Shown piece after piece: positions 37,112 through 44,207 of a stretch of DNA of 64,000 nt. The stretch covers positions 1 through 64,000 of the forward strand of contig JAJYSJ010000013.1 in the NCBI GenBank assembly GCA_021793645.1. Direction: 5' to 3'. The stretch's first letter is position 1. Each line of letters begins with the position of its first letter. Made by a program: the position numbers and the translations under genes. The DNA comes from Bacillota bacterium (GTDB taxonomy: Bacteria > Bacillota > Sulfobacillia > JAJZYS01 > JAJYTV01). The notes under the pieces were generated by a model. That model did no database searches. It saw nothing but the letters and a program-made list of their open reading frames with translations, and had not been told where the DNA came from.

Positions 37112-37353
37112 CCGGGGGGCATCCTATCCTCGTAGAGGTCTTCCCTCCGCCAAGCGCGGACTCGGCCATCTGCGGGACGGCTGGCCCACTCCTGGAGTAG
37201 CGCGTGCCATTTCTTGTCCGCAACATCTTCCTGGCCCAACCGGAGCGCGATCGCGTCGCGCACTAGTGCGCCCTCGGATCGTCCAGTGCGCTTGGAGAGA
37301 CGCTTGAGGGCCTCATCCTGTTCGCGCGGGATAAAAATCTGCTTTCGGATCAC
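37108..37353 (-). CDS. vapB: VapB-like ribbon-helix-helix antitoxin
   Basis: 81 residues. The N-terminal ribbon-helix-helix is plain: RKQIFIPREQDEALKRLSKR then TGRSEGALVRDAIALRLG. The C-terminal tail with Trp residues (WHALLQEWASRPADG) should wrap VapC. GTG 37353 has GAGGTGAG six bases upstream. It is directly behind a decayed hicB copy (stop at 37369), so the four genes form one minus-strand unit. Confidence 0.85.
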   Translation of the reverse strand: MIRKQIFIPREQDEALKRLSKRTGRSEGALVRDAIALRLGQEDVADKKWHALLQEWASRPADGRVRAWRREDLYEDRMPPG

Positions 37354-37368
37354 GGCGCCTCACCTCAT

Positions 37369-37646
37369 TCACCTATGACCTACGTCTATGATATGTGTTG
37401 GTTGTGGGCGTGGCAAGAAGAACAAACCTAACCGCAGGTCGATAGTTCGACGACTGTCTTCGATGGGTCGGGGATAGGAAAGACCATCCTCACGCAGTCC
37501 CCTTAGGTGAAACGCAATGACGTCCCGCATGTTCGCCAAGGTCTCCTCTACGGATGCGCCGGCGGCGACGCAGCCCGGAAGATCGGGGGCGTACGCGGAA
37601 TAATGGGCACCGATGTGTTCAACGACCAGGGCTAACGGCGCATCAT
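37369..37646 (-). pseudogene. Second HicB-like antitoxin, frameshifted at its start
   Basis: The frame reads ALVVEHIGAHYSAYAPDLPG then CVAAGASVEETLANMRDVIA and FHLRGLREDGLSYPRP, a clear HicB partial RNase-H fold. The proper start ATG at 37646/37643 behind AAAGGAGTGAG leads into ATG CGC CGT TAG: one lost base in the usual MRRYALVVE start makes a stop in the fourth codon. No alternative start exists in the right frame, so it is probably silent. Confidence 0.75.
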
Positions 37647-37833
37647 CTCACTCCTTTGAGACCGGCCTGCTTCAAGATGCTGTTTAGCGTGCCGACCGCA
37701 AGATCGCGGCTTTTCCCGCGATCGTCACCCTGCCAGGCTTGTTGGGGTGCTTGTACTGCCGGTGACTCCCCACAATGGTCACGAGATACCAGTCGTCTCC
37801 TTCGATGAGGGCGATCACGTCGGCAACCTTCAT
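37643..37833 (-). pseudogene. Second HicA-like toxin, frameshifted in the middle
   Basis: From ATG 37833 the frame gives MKVADVIALIEGDDWYLVTI then VGSHRQYKHPNKPGRVTIAG (HicA with catalytic GSHRQY), then a shift at the GGGAAAAG run near 37708 puts the remainder, RDLAVGTLNSILKQAGLKG, in another frame; the first frame stops after RSAR. Its last bases overlap the ATG of the second hicB. The toxin is truncated before its C-terminal helix. Confidence 0.78.
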
Positions 37834-37889
37834 GAGGCGCATTCTCCGAAGGCTGAGCCGAAGGGCTCAGCCTTCGGAGAATGCGCCTC
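37834..37889. repeat. Perfect 26-bp inverted repeat next to the decayed hicA
   Basis: Left arm 37834-37859 (GAGGCGCATTCTCCGAAGGC...) and right arm 37864-37889 are exact complements with a 4-base loop GAAG. The left arm abuts the ATG of the decayed hicA on the minus strand. No T-run follows on either side. Confidence 0.85.
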
Positions 37890-38131
37890 CGCGCCGTGAA
37901 CGCGACGACATCGCCTGCCCGGTCTACGACGCGGACGGCCTTGGCGGTCGTTACCGTGTTGGTGCCCAAATTGGTGCCATTCACGCGAGATGAGACGAAA
38001 TGAATAGGGGTCGATAGGATGAAGAGGCGCGCGCCTAAACGCCATGAAAGCCGCTCTAGGAGCGGAGTTGATGCACTCCAATCCATCTCATTTCACACTA
38101 CCGCACATCGAGCAAACGGACTGCCTCCTAA

Positions 38132-38176
38132 ATGGTAAGCAGGAGGTCTCGGGTTCAAATCCCAACGTCAGCTCCA
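38132..38176 (+). repeat. Right attachment-site repeat (partial tRNA-Thr copy)
   Basis: 45 bp identical, but for one base, to the 3' half of tRNA-Thr(GGT) at 33602-33646. No 5' half of a tRNA is present before it: the preceding bases do not pair to an acceptor or D-arm. It marks the right edge of the island. Confidence 0.88.
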
Positions 38177-38186
38177 CTTGAAGTCG

Positions 38187-38218
38187 AGGCCCCGCGCAGC
38201 GCGCGGGGCCTTTGGCTT
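38187..38218 (+). terminator. Terminator beyond the island, probably the original one of the tRNA operon
   Basis: Stem AGGCCCCGCGC / GCGCGGGGCCT with loop AGC, followed by TTGGCTTTG. Placed right after the partial tRNA copy, it looks like the terminator of the tRNA operon before the insertion. Confidence 0.75.
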
Positions 38219-38484
38219 TGCTCGTGCCGAGTTGTACGGGACTGCGTTGCTACGAATTTGCCACTATTCTTGACCGAACGCTAGGACGCCGGACACAGGG
38301 ACGCGGTGAGCCGTCAAATGCTGACCAGGGAAGCCAACTCATAAGCCAGTATTCTCTCCTCAAGAGCGCGCGTTGGAGATCGCCGGCCTGAGCATTCGCC
38401 TCGTCGACGGCGGGTCTCCCCGGGTGTACGGCTTGGCGAGTACGCCGCATGAATGCCGATCGACCGGGACTTCCTCTCAAACGG
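38219..38484. other. No recognisable gene
   Basis: The stretch between the island edge and the IS256 remnant contains no plausible reading frame or RNA gene. It may include one end of the degraded insertion sequence. Confidence 0.4.
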
Positions 38485-38850
38485 TCAAGTCCGGAATGTG
38501 ATGTAAATTCGTTCTGGCATGCGGGTCAGTCAGCAGTGGTCGCCCTGGGGTCTGCGCCAGTCTCGGTAGGCGGCCATTTCGAAGTACTTGCAGCCGGTGG
38601 GCCAAGCCTCGTGCTGCTCCAAGAGGAGAGCCCCAAGCAGCCGTTCGACGGAGGCGCGCCGGCGAATCTCCTCGTTCAGTCGGTCGACGATGTTCGTGGT
38701 GCGTAGCCGCTTGCGATAGGGCTCCGGTTCGCCGAGAGTGGCGACCGCGTCGTCGAAGCCATTCCCAGGCGCTGTACGGCTTGTGGTACCCGGTCGGCCT
38801 ACGCCGTGTCTGACTTTCCGGAGTTGGCGGCGACGTGCAGAGAAGGGCAC
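38485..38850 (-). pseudogene. IS256-family (Mutator) transposase C-terminal remnant
   Basis: The minus strand reads YRKRLRTTNIVDRLNEEIRR then RASVERLLGALLLEQHEAW and TGCKYFEMAAYRDW. LRTTN-xxE-RLN-EEIRRR is the conserved end of IS256-type transposases; the normal spacer between RRR and LLGALL is shortened. N-terminal and DDE core parts are missing, and the frame is broken before the fragment. A dead remnant. Confidence 0.8.
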
Positions 38851-38892
38851 CCAATGACCGAAGGGCCCAGTGCCCCTCTCTGCGCGCTTGTG

Positions 38893-39519
38893 TCAGCCTC
38901 TCCGGCCTCCTGCGAGCCAAGCCGCCATACCGCCCACGAGATTCGAGACTTGCCGGTAGCCTAGCCGGTAAAGGAACTGCACTGCCTCGCCGCTGCGGGC
39001 GCCGCTGGCACAGACAAAGACCATCGGCTCGTCCTGCTGCAGTTCGCCGTAGCGCTGTCCGAACTGCGAGAGTGGAATGTGCTCTGAGCCCTCGATGTGG
39101 CCCGAGTTGAATTCCCATGCCTCACGGACGTCGATCAGGCGAGGTGTCCTACCCTCCTGCAGCATGCGCGAAAGTTCGTCAGCTGTGATCTGACCGACCG
39201 CCGCCAGCGGGCCGCCCGCCTGCTTCCAGGCCGCAATGCCCCCGTCGAGCAGTCCCTGCACGGTAAAGCCGGCCCGGTTCAGTTCTTGGGCGGCGAAATC
39301 CGCTAGGGGAGTGTTGTCCGACACCAGCACCACCGGAGCCTCCTGCTTGAGGTAGAAGGCCGCCTGCTGGGCAAAGCCATTACGGGTGTAGGGAACGTTG
39401 ATCGACTCCGGAATGTGCTCGCGCGTGTATGCAACGGGTACGCGCACATCGACGACCTGCGCACCGGCGACCTGTGCGTCGCGTAGGTCTGCGACGGAAA
39501 CTGACAATGCCTCGCTCAA
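38893..39519 (-). CDS. Tandem rhodanese-domain sulfurtransferase
   Basis: 208 residues with two rhodanese domains. The first (QVVDVRVPVAYTREHIPESI, VVLVSDNTPLADFAAQELNR) lacks an active Cys, having Ser/Asp at the loop. The second has it: LIDVREAWEFNSGHIEGSEH and MVFVCASGARSGEAVQFLYR, loop CASGAR. It should pass sulfane sulfur to or from the persulfide. TTG 39519 lies behind GGGGGAG. It is 39 bp downstream of the metallo-beta-lactamase gene on the same strand, giving a CstA/CstB-like pair. Confidence 0.85.
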   Translation of the reverse strand: MSEALSVSVADLRDAQVAGAQVVDVRVPVAYTREHIPESINVPYTRNGFAQQAAFYLKQEAPVVLVSDNTPLADFAAQELNRAGFTVQGLLDGGIAAWKQAGGPLAAVGQITADELSRMLQEGRTPRLIDVREAWEFNSGHIEGSEHIPLSQFGQRYGELQQDEPMVFVCASGARSGEAVQFLYRLGYRQVSNLVGGMAAWLAGGRRG

Positions 39520-39558
39520 CTGATCCCGCTCCCCCTAACTGACGTAGGCTCTAACCGC

Positions 39559-40317
39559 CTAGTCGAGTCCCATGTTGTGGCGCTTGATCTCCTGATAACG
39601 GTCGGGCAGAGGCTTCATGCCGATCCGGACGAACTCGGCGAATCCAGTGCCTGTCTGTGTCTGCAGCGCTGCGTTAAAGCGCTGCTCGAAGCCGATGGTC
39701 GATGAGGCTTTGGCGCTCATGCCCGCACCGCCACAGGCTGATACGCCATAGTGCCCTGGATAGAGCTCGACGAATTCCGGATAAGCGGCGAGTTTCTCGA
39801 CGCTCTGCCGCAGCCGCCCGAGGCGACCTTGGATATCCTCATCGCTCAGTTCGTCCACTGCGAGGTCTGGGCGTGCGACGTCTCCTACAAACAGCGAGTC
39901 TCCGGAAAGGATCATCCACGGAAGATCCAGGCTGCGGCTTCCATCGAAGACCAGGAGGGAAATGCTCTCGTCCGTGTGGCCCGGAGTATGTAGCACGCGA
40001 ACGCGGTTCCTGCCGATGGAGATCTCGTCCCCGTCGCCGACTGGCACGAAGGGATAGGTGACGGCTGCATCCTTGTGCAACATGTAGATCGCGCCAGTTG
40101 CGGTGGCGAGTTCTCGCCCAACCGACACGTGATCTGCGTGCAGGTGGGTGTCGACGATCTGCGTCACCTGCAGTCCGAGGTCGGCTGCCCGCAGTACGTA
40201 TTCGTTTACTCCGACGGCTTCAAGCGGATCGACGACCAGCAGTTCGCCGCTCTCCGGACAACCCACCAGGTACGAAGCGCAGCCGAGTCGCGGGTCGAGG
40301 ATCTGATGGAAGACCAA
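39559..40317 (-). CDS. Metallo-beta-lactamase-fold persulfide dioxygenase-like hydrolase
   Basis: 252 residues. Metal ligands are clear: DTHLHADHVSVGRELA, LHTPGHTDESISL, LSGDSLFVGDVARPDL, and YPGHYG. The GDxxFxGDxxRPDL pattern is typical of persulfide dioxygenases (ETHE1/CstB group), which oxidise persulfides to sulfite with one iron. TTG 40317 lies ten bases after GGGAGG; longer forms would extend over the promoter. It is followed by the rhodanese gene. A CsoR/CstR-like palindrome lies just upstream. Confidence 0.85.
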   Translation of the reverse strand: MVFHQILDPRLGCASYLVGCPESGELLVVDPLEAVGVNEYVLRAADLGLQVTQIVDTHLHADHVSVGRELATATGAIYMLHKDAAVTYPFVPVGDGDEISIGRNRVRVLHTPGHTDESISLLVFDGSRSLDLPWMILSGDSLFVGDVARPDLAVDELSDEDIQGRLGRLRQSVEKLAAYPEFVELYPGHYGVSACGGAGMSAKASSTIGFEQRFNAALQTQTGTGFAEFVRIGMKPLPDRYQEIKRHNMGLD

Positions 40318-40336
40318 GTCAGTCTCACCTCCCAAG

Positions 40337-40380
40337 ATACCTGTGTGGGTATGATACAGAAACACCAGCAGGGTGGTCAA
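40337..40380 (-). promoter_or_regulatory. Promoter with CsoR/CstR-like operator for the persulfide operon
   Basis: On the minus strand, -35 TTGACC (40380-40375), 18-bp spacer, -10 TATCAT (40356-40351). The palindrome ATACCTGTGTGGGTAT at 40337-40352 overlaps the -10 and start region. CsoR-family repressors bind ATACCC...GGGTAT-like sites; CstR controls cst sulfide genes. Confidence 0.65.
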
Positions 40381-40610
40381 CATTTCGAATCATACAGCGC
40401 TGAGTATGGCACCTTGAGCTTGCAGAGAGATTCTCAAGCCTGAGCCGCTTGGGACCCGCGGTAAGGTGGTACACACCAGATGCACTGTGGATGTGAAGCC
40501 AGGACGCTTGCGCGGTGTGCACCTGCATGTACGTTTTGCCGTGTGGCTCCGCGCTGCGCTCGGCCTGGCTTGGTATAATAGAAAAAGTTTGCACGCGTTG
40601 GAGGATGACC

Positions 40611-42059
40611 ATGGCGGGTGTTCGCACGCGGTATGCCCCCAGTCCGACGGGATACATGCACCTGGGCAACCTGAGGACGGGGCTTTATGCCTACCTGACG
40701 GCAAAGCAGCAGAATGGGCAGTTTATTCTTCGCATCGAGGATACCGACCAGGAGCGCGAGCGCGAGGGCGCGGTGCGGGCGATCTACGACACGCTCGCAA
40801 GGGTCGGTCTGCAGCATGACGAGGGACCGGACGTAGGCGGCCCGTATGGGCCGTACATTCAGAGCGAGCGCCTTGGAGTCTACAGCCGTTATGCCGATGA
40901 ACTCATCGGCCTTAGTGGAGCATATCGCTGCTTTTGCGCGCCGGAGGAGACCGAAGCGCAGCGCGAAGAGGCCCGACGTAGGCATCAGCCGTTCAAAGAT
41001 GCTCGTTGCCGCGCACTTTCTCAGGACGAGATCGATGATCGTCTTGCAAAAGGGCAGCCATTTGTTGTCCGCCAGCGGACACCCCTCACCGGCACGACTA
41101 GCTACGACGATGTGGTGTTTGGCCGCATCTCGATCGACAACGCCGAACTCGACGACAGCGTGCTCTTGAAGTCTGACGGCTTTCCAACCTACAACTTTGC
41201 CAATGTGATCGACGACCACTTGATGGAGATCACCCACGTCATGCGCGGTGCGGAGTACCTTTCCTCGACGCCGAAGTACATTCTCATCTACCAGGCCTTT
41301 GGCTGGGACATCCCAGTGCACGTTCACCTGCCGGTGATCAACAAGTCCGCGACTGAGAAGCTCAGCAAGCGCCATGGCGACGCGTCCTTCGAGGACTACT
41401 ACAACAAGGGCTACCTGCCCGCTGCCATCCTCAACTACATCGCGCTGCTCGGCTGGGCCCCTGGAACGGATGAGGAGTTCTTCACGCTCGCAGAGCTCGT
41501 CGAGCGCTTTTCCTTCTCAGGACTCTCGAAGTCCCCTTCCATCTTCGACCCGAACAAGCTGCGCTGGATGAACGGCGAATACGTTCGCAAGCTCTCGCTG
41601 CAGGAGTTCCATCGCCTTGCTACCCCCTGGTATTCGGACGACGTTCGGGCTTCCGGCGTCGATCTGCTTCGCCTGAGCCGTCTTCTGCACCAGCGCACTG
41701 CGGTGCTCTCTGAGATCCCGGAGAGCATTGACTTCGTGGCAGCACTGCCGGACTACGACACGAGCCTCTTTACCCACAAAAAGATGAAGACCGACTCCGT
41801 AATCGCTTTGCAGAGTCTTCGCGCGGCGAGAGGAGCCCTCGAAGCACTAACGCCGTTTTCGCAGGACGATGTACACGCTGCTTTGGAGAGTCTTGCGGCC
41901 AGCCTCGGCGTCAAGAACGGACAGGTCATGTACCCGGTGCGCGTCGCACTCTCCGGCAAGGAATTCACCCCCGGCGGAGCGAGCGAGATCTCGGAACTCA
42001 TCGGTCGCGACGAGGCGCTCCGCCGGATCGACGTCGGAATCGCCAAGCTCACGCAGTAG
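40611..42059 (+). CDS. gltX: Glutamyl-tRNA synthetase
   Basis: 482 residues. Class I motifs: RYAPSPTGYMHLGNLRTGLY (HIGH as HLGN) at the N-terminus and ATEKLSKRHGD (KMSKS as KLSKR) near residue 250. The C-terminal anticodon-binding domain ends with GREFTPGG-like SGKEFTPGGASEISEL. It charges tRNA-Glu, and possibly tRNA-Gln for later amidation as in most Bacillota. ATG 40611 is six bases after GGAGG; the in-frame ATG at 40605 abuts it. A TATAAT box is at 40574-40579 without a clear -35. In many Bacillota gltX lies with cysE-cysS; here they are 14 kb apart. Confidence 0.95.
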   Translation: MAGVRTRYAPSPTGYMHLGNLRTGLYAYLTAKQQNGQFILRIEDTDQEREREGAVRAIYDTLARVGLQHDEGPDVGGPYGPYIQSERLGVYSRYADELIGLSGAYRCFCAPEETEAQREEARRRHQPFKDARCRALSQDEIDDRLAKGQPFVVRQRTPLTGTTSYDDVVFGRISIDNAELDDSVLLKSDGFPTYNFANVIDDHLMEITHVMRGAEYLSSTPKYILIYQAFGWDIPVHVHLPVINKSATEKLSKRHGDASFEDYYNKGYLPAAILNYIALLGWAPGTDEEFFTLAELVERFSFSGLSKSPSIFDPNKLRWMNGEYVRKLSLQEFHRLATPWYSDDVRASGVDLLRLSRLLHQRTAVLSEIPESIDFVAALPDYDTSLFTHKKMKTDSVIALQSLRAARGALEALTPFSQDDVHAALESLAASLGVKNGQVMYPVRVALSGKEFTPGGASEISELIGRDEALRRIDVGIAKLTQ

Positions 42060-42081
42060 CTCGGCCGACTCGCTTCTCGGC

Positions 42082-42348
42082 CTAGTGCGTGAACTGAATC
42101 AGCCAGACGAGTCCGCCCAGGATGACAGCCGCCAGTGCGACCACTGAGGCGGGGCGCCAGACAGCCGGCGGCTCGCACAGGCGACTGCGGACGTGTCGGC
42201 GCAGCGTTGTGGCGGGATCGCCTTCCAGCAGCCGGTCGTACGCCGGACCGATGTTGCGCAGGGCCCGTTCGAAGCGATCCCCATCCCGCATGATGTCTGC
42301 ATGTAAGCGCTCGCGCCCCCGGTGTAGGCGGACCGTTACGGCCGACAC
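42082..42348 (-). CDS. Sigma region-4.2 tail fused to a membrane anchor (second half of broken ECF sigma)
   Basis: 88 codons from a GTG at 42348. It begins SAVTVRLHRGRERLHADIM, the recognition helix of an ECF sigma factor region 4, in a different frame from the preceding gene. It then carries about 45 residues (DRFERALRNIGPAYDRLLEG, RHVRSRLCEPP) and one membrane helix, ASVVALAAVILGGLVWLIQF, at the end. The tail looks like a small membrane-bound anti-sigma module, either fused to sigma or started at the internal ATG (MRDGDRFER). It cannot be expressed as full sigma unless the frame changes. Confidence 0.5.
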   Translation of the reverse strand: MSAVTVRLHRGRERLHADIMRDGDRFERALRNIGPAYDRLLEGDPATTLRRHVRSRLCEPPAVWRPASVVALAAVILGGLVWLIQFTH

Positions 42349-42764
42349 GCTGAGACCGAGCGAGGGCGGATGTCCTCAAGTCGCAATCCGAGCGCGGAAT
42401 GCATGACGTCTCGCTCGTCATCGGGCAGAGCGCTGACGAGCCATGCCATACGGATGCAGTCGTTCGCACCGTCCTTGGCGTCCTGGGGTTGCACCCTGTG
42501 AGGCTGCCGCCGACGGATATCGCGTGCCACGTTGTGGGCGACGGCCAGCAAGAGCGTCACATCGTAACGCGGCCTGGGACGCTCGACGTAGTGCAGATAG
42601 CGGATCCATGTCTCCTGCGCGGCGTCTGCGGCAAGTTCGGGATCTCCCAACATGCCGAAAAGGTATCGCATGACTTGTGGTTCGTGCAGGCCGTAAAGGC
42701 GATCGAACTCTTCTTCTTTCGCGGGCTGCATGTCTGGACCCCAGCCTTTGGCAGTGCCGTTCAT
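42336..42764 (-). CDS. ECF RNA polymerase sigma factor, frameshifted in region 4
   Basis: 142 codons. Region 2 is intact: FDRLYGLHEPQVMRYLFGML, AADAAQETWIRYLHYVERP, LLLAVAHNVARDIRRRQPHR. Region 4 starts well (SALPDDERDVMHSALGLRLE DI as SALPDDERDVMHSALG plus LRLEDI) and then changes to RPRSVSACRP and stops; the correct continuation PSLGLSVSAVTVRLHRGRER is in the next frame. The shift is at about 42365-42372 (ATCCGCCCTCG). ATG 42764 has no good ribosome site, so the start is uncertain. Probably inactive, or needs frameshifting. Confidence 0.6.
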   Translation of the reverse strand: MNGTAKGWGPDMQPAKEEEFDRLYGLHEPQVMRYLFGMLGDPELAADAAQETWIRYLHYVERPRPRYDVTLLLAVAHNVARDIRRRQPHRVQPQDAKDGANDCIRMAWLVSALPDDERDVMHSALGLRLEDIRPRSVSACRP

Positions 42765-42971
42765 CCATTAACACGACGCCGGTACGCATTTGGTTTCGCA
42801 GGATTGGCAGGATCTATCTGGGAAGATGCATTGGGGGATCATCCGGAACGTAGGAGCGGTTCGTGTGTGGCCGGCATAGGCTAACCCGGAACGGTCGGAA
42901 GCCATCATTAGGCGGAGTCGCGGTGCACGACGGAGGTCCGCTGCCGCGCCCAGAAAGGGGCGAACCACCCC

Positions 42972-43328
42972 GTGAACATCCTCCACAGCATCGCGGCGTC
43001 GTTGATGGGCTACCCTCCCGTGGCAGCTTCCATGGGCACCTTGCTTGTGTTCGTATTTGTCGATGTGGTGCTCGGAGTCGCCGCAGCGGTCAAGAAGCGG
43101 AGATTTGAACTCGTACGGGTCGCTGACTTCGTCGGAGGGGACCTGCTCAAGGCCCTCGTCGTTCTCGCGTTCGGTGTTGGAGCGCAGTCGAACGCCTATC
43201 TCGCCAGCGTGTTCTACTTGACGGCTGCGGCCGTGCTGACGACCCTCGTGGGGAAAATCAACAGCAACTTCAAAACGGTCTTTGGCGTGAACCCGCATAT
43301 CCCTCCGCCGCCTACCCCTGGATCCTGA
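42972..43328 (+). CDS. Holin-like small membrane protein
   Basis: 118 residues with about three membrane stretches: SMGTLLVFVFVDVVLGVAAAV, ALVVLAFGVGAQSNAYLA and VFYLTAAAVLTTLVGKI, then a Pro-rich end (HIPPPPTPGS). The DVVLGVAAAVKKRRFELVRV core and the GGDLLKALVVLAFGV segment resemble phage holins of the superfamily common in Bacillota phages and sometimes kept as chromosomal genes. No endolysin or other phage gene is near. The start GTG 42972 has AAAGGGG about 13 bases upstream. Confidence 0.6.
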   Translation: MNILHSIAASLMGYPPVAASMGTLLVFVFVDVVLGVAAAVKKRRFELVRVADFVGGDLLKALVVLAFGVGAQSNAYLASVFYLTAAAVLTTLVGKINSNFKTVFGVNPHIPPPPTPGS

Positions 43329-43329
43329 C

Positions 43330-43366
43330 AGAACGCCCCGCACCTCCAAGAGGGGCGGGGCGTTCT
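43330..43366. terminator. Bidirectional terminator between holin and nitrilase genes
   Basis: Perfect 12-bp stem AGAACGCCCCGC / GCGGGGCGTTCT between the convergent stops at 43328 and 43380. Confidence 0.85.
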
Positions 43367-43379
43367 GATGGCTGCGCGG

Positions 43380-44201
43380 CTATGGCCCGGCTGGCGTCTT
43401 GGCGTAGACAGCGGGCTTGCGGTCCCGCAGACCTGTGAGGTCCGAGAAGCGAATGGAGCCGACTGCATCAAGGTCGAGCTGGGCGAACAGCGTGCCTTCT
43501 TGCGAATTGTCCAGGATCGCGAGGACATCTCCCGTTGGCGTGACAATTTGACTGTGACCGCCGAAGTTCAATGCGCCCTCGCTGCCGGCGCGGTTGCAGG
43601 CGATGACCCAGCATCCGTTCTCGATGGCGCGGGCGCGCAGGAGAGTGTCCCAGTAGCCGATGCTTGGCTCGTCCCAGGCTGATGCCACGAGCAGGACCGT
43701 TGCTCCGGCGAGCGCACTCGCGCGACCCCACTCCGGAAAGGCGACATCCCAGCAGATGCCGAGCCCAACTGTCGCGCCGCCAATTTGCGCCAGCCGGAAC
43801 TCTGCTCCATCCGCGAAATACAACTGCTCTTCCTGCCAGAGGTGCACCTTGCGGTACATCGGTCGCAATGCCCCGTCCGGAGCGATCAGAAGGAGTGAAT
43901 CGTAGATGACGCCCCCATGCTTCGGGTGGCGTTCTGGCAAGCCGACGGCCAGGTGCACTTTTGCATCCTGCGCAGTCTGCTGCAGGCCAGGCAGCGCTGC
44001 CAGAGCCTGCGCCGACAGGGACCAGAAGTCGGACCTGCCGTCGTAGCCCGTGAGGGCGAGTTCCGGGAAGACGACGAGGTCGAGGGGACCGTGCGCTCCT
44101 CGAAGGGAGCGCACGGTGTCAATCATGCGCAGCGCGTTGCCCGCCACATCGCCAAGCACTGGTGCGATTTGGGCGATGGCGACGCGAAGGGTCTTAGGCA
44201 T
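43380..44201 (-). CDS. Carbon-nitrogen hydrolase (nitrilase superfamily amidase)
   Basis: 273 residues. The Glu-Lys-Cys triad is visible: VVFPELALTGY (Glu), MYRKVHLWQEEQL (Lys) and VGLGICWDVAFPEWG (Cys). Superfamily members cleave amides such as omega-amides or N-carbamoyl compounds; the substrate cannot be fixed. The permease gene lies six bases upstream on the same strand, and a class-III aminotransferase is nearby, so it may act on an imported amino-acid amide or carbamoyl product. Confidence 0.85.
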   Translation of the reverse strand: MPKTLRVAIAQIAPVLGDVAGNALRMIDTVRSLRGAHGPLDLVVFPELALTGYDGRSDFWSLSAQALAALPGLQQTAQDAKVHLAVGLPERHPKHGGVIYDSLLLIAPDGALRPMYRKVHLWQEEQLYFADGAEFRLAQIGGATVGLGICWDVAFPEWGRASALAGATVLLVASAWDEPSIGYWDTLLRARAIENGCWVIACNRAGSEGALNFGGHSQIVTPTGDVLAILDNSQEGTLFAQLDLDAVGSIRFSDLTGLRDRKPAVYAKTPAGP

Positions 44202-44207
44202 TGCGGC

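Noticed and set aside
37775-38086. Several frames around the 26-bp palindrome, one ending GTNLGTN-like, which recalls tails of phage integrases
   Set aside because: The similarity is too short and low-complexity to claim an integrase remnant.
42972-43328. The holin-like gene as evidence of a prophage
   Set aside because: No capsid, terminase, lysin or recombinase gene is near; it is a single gene beside ordinary metabolism.
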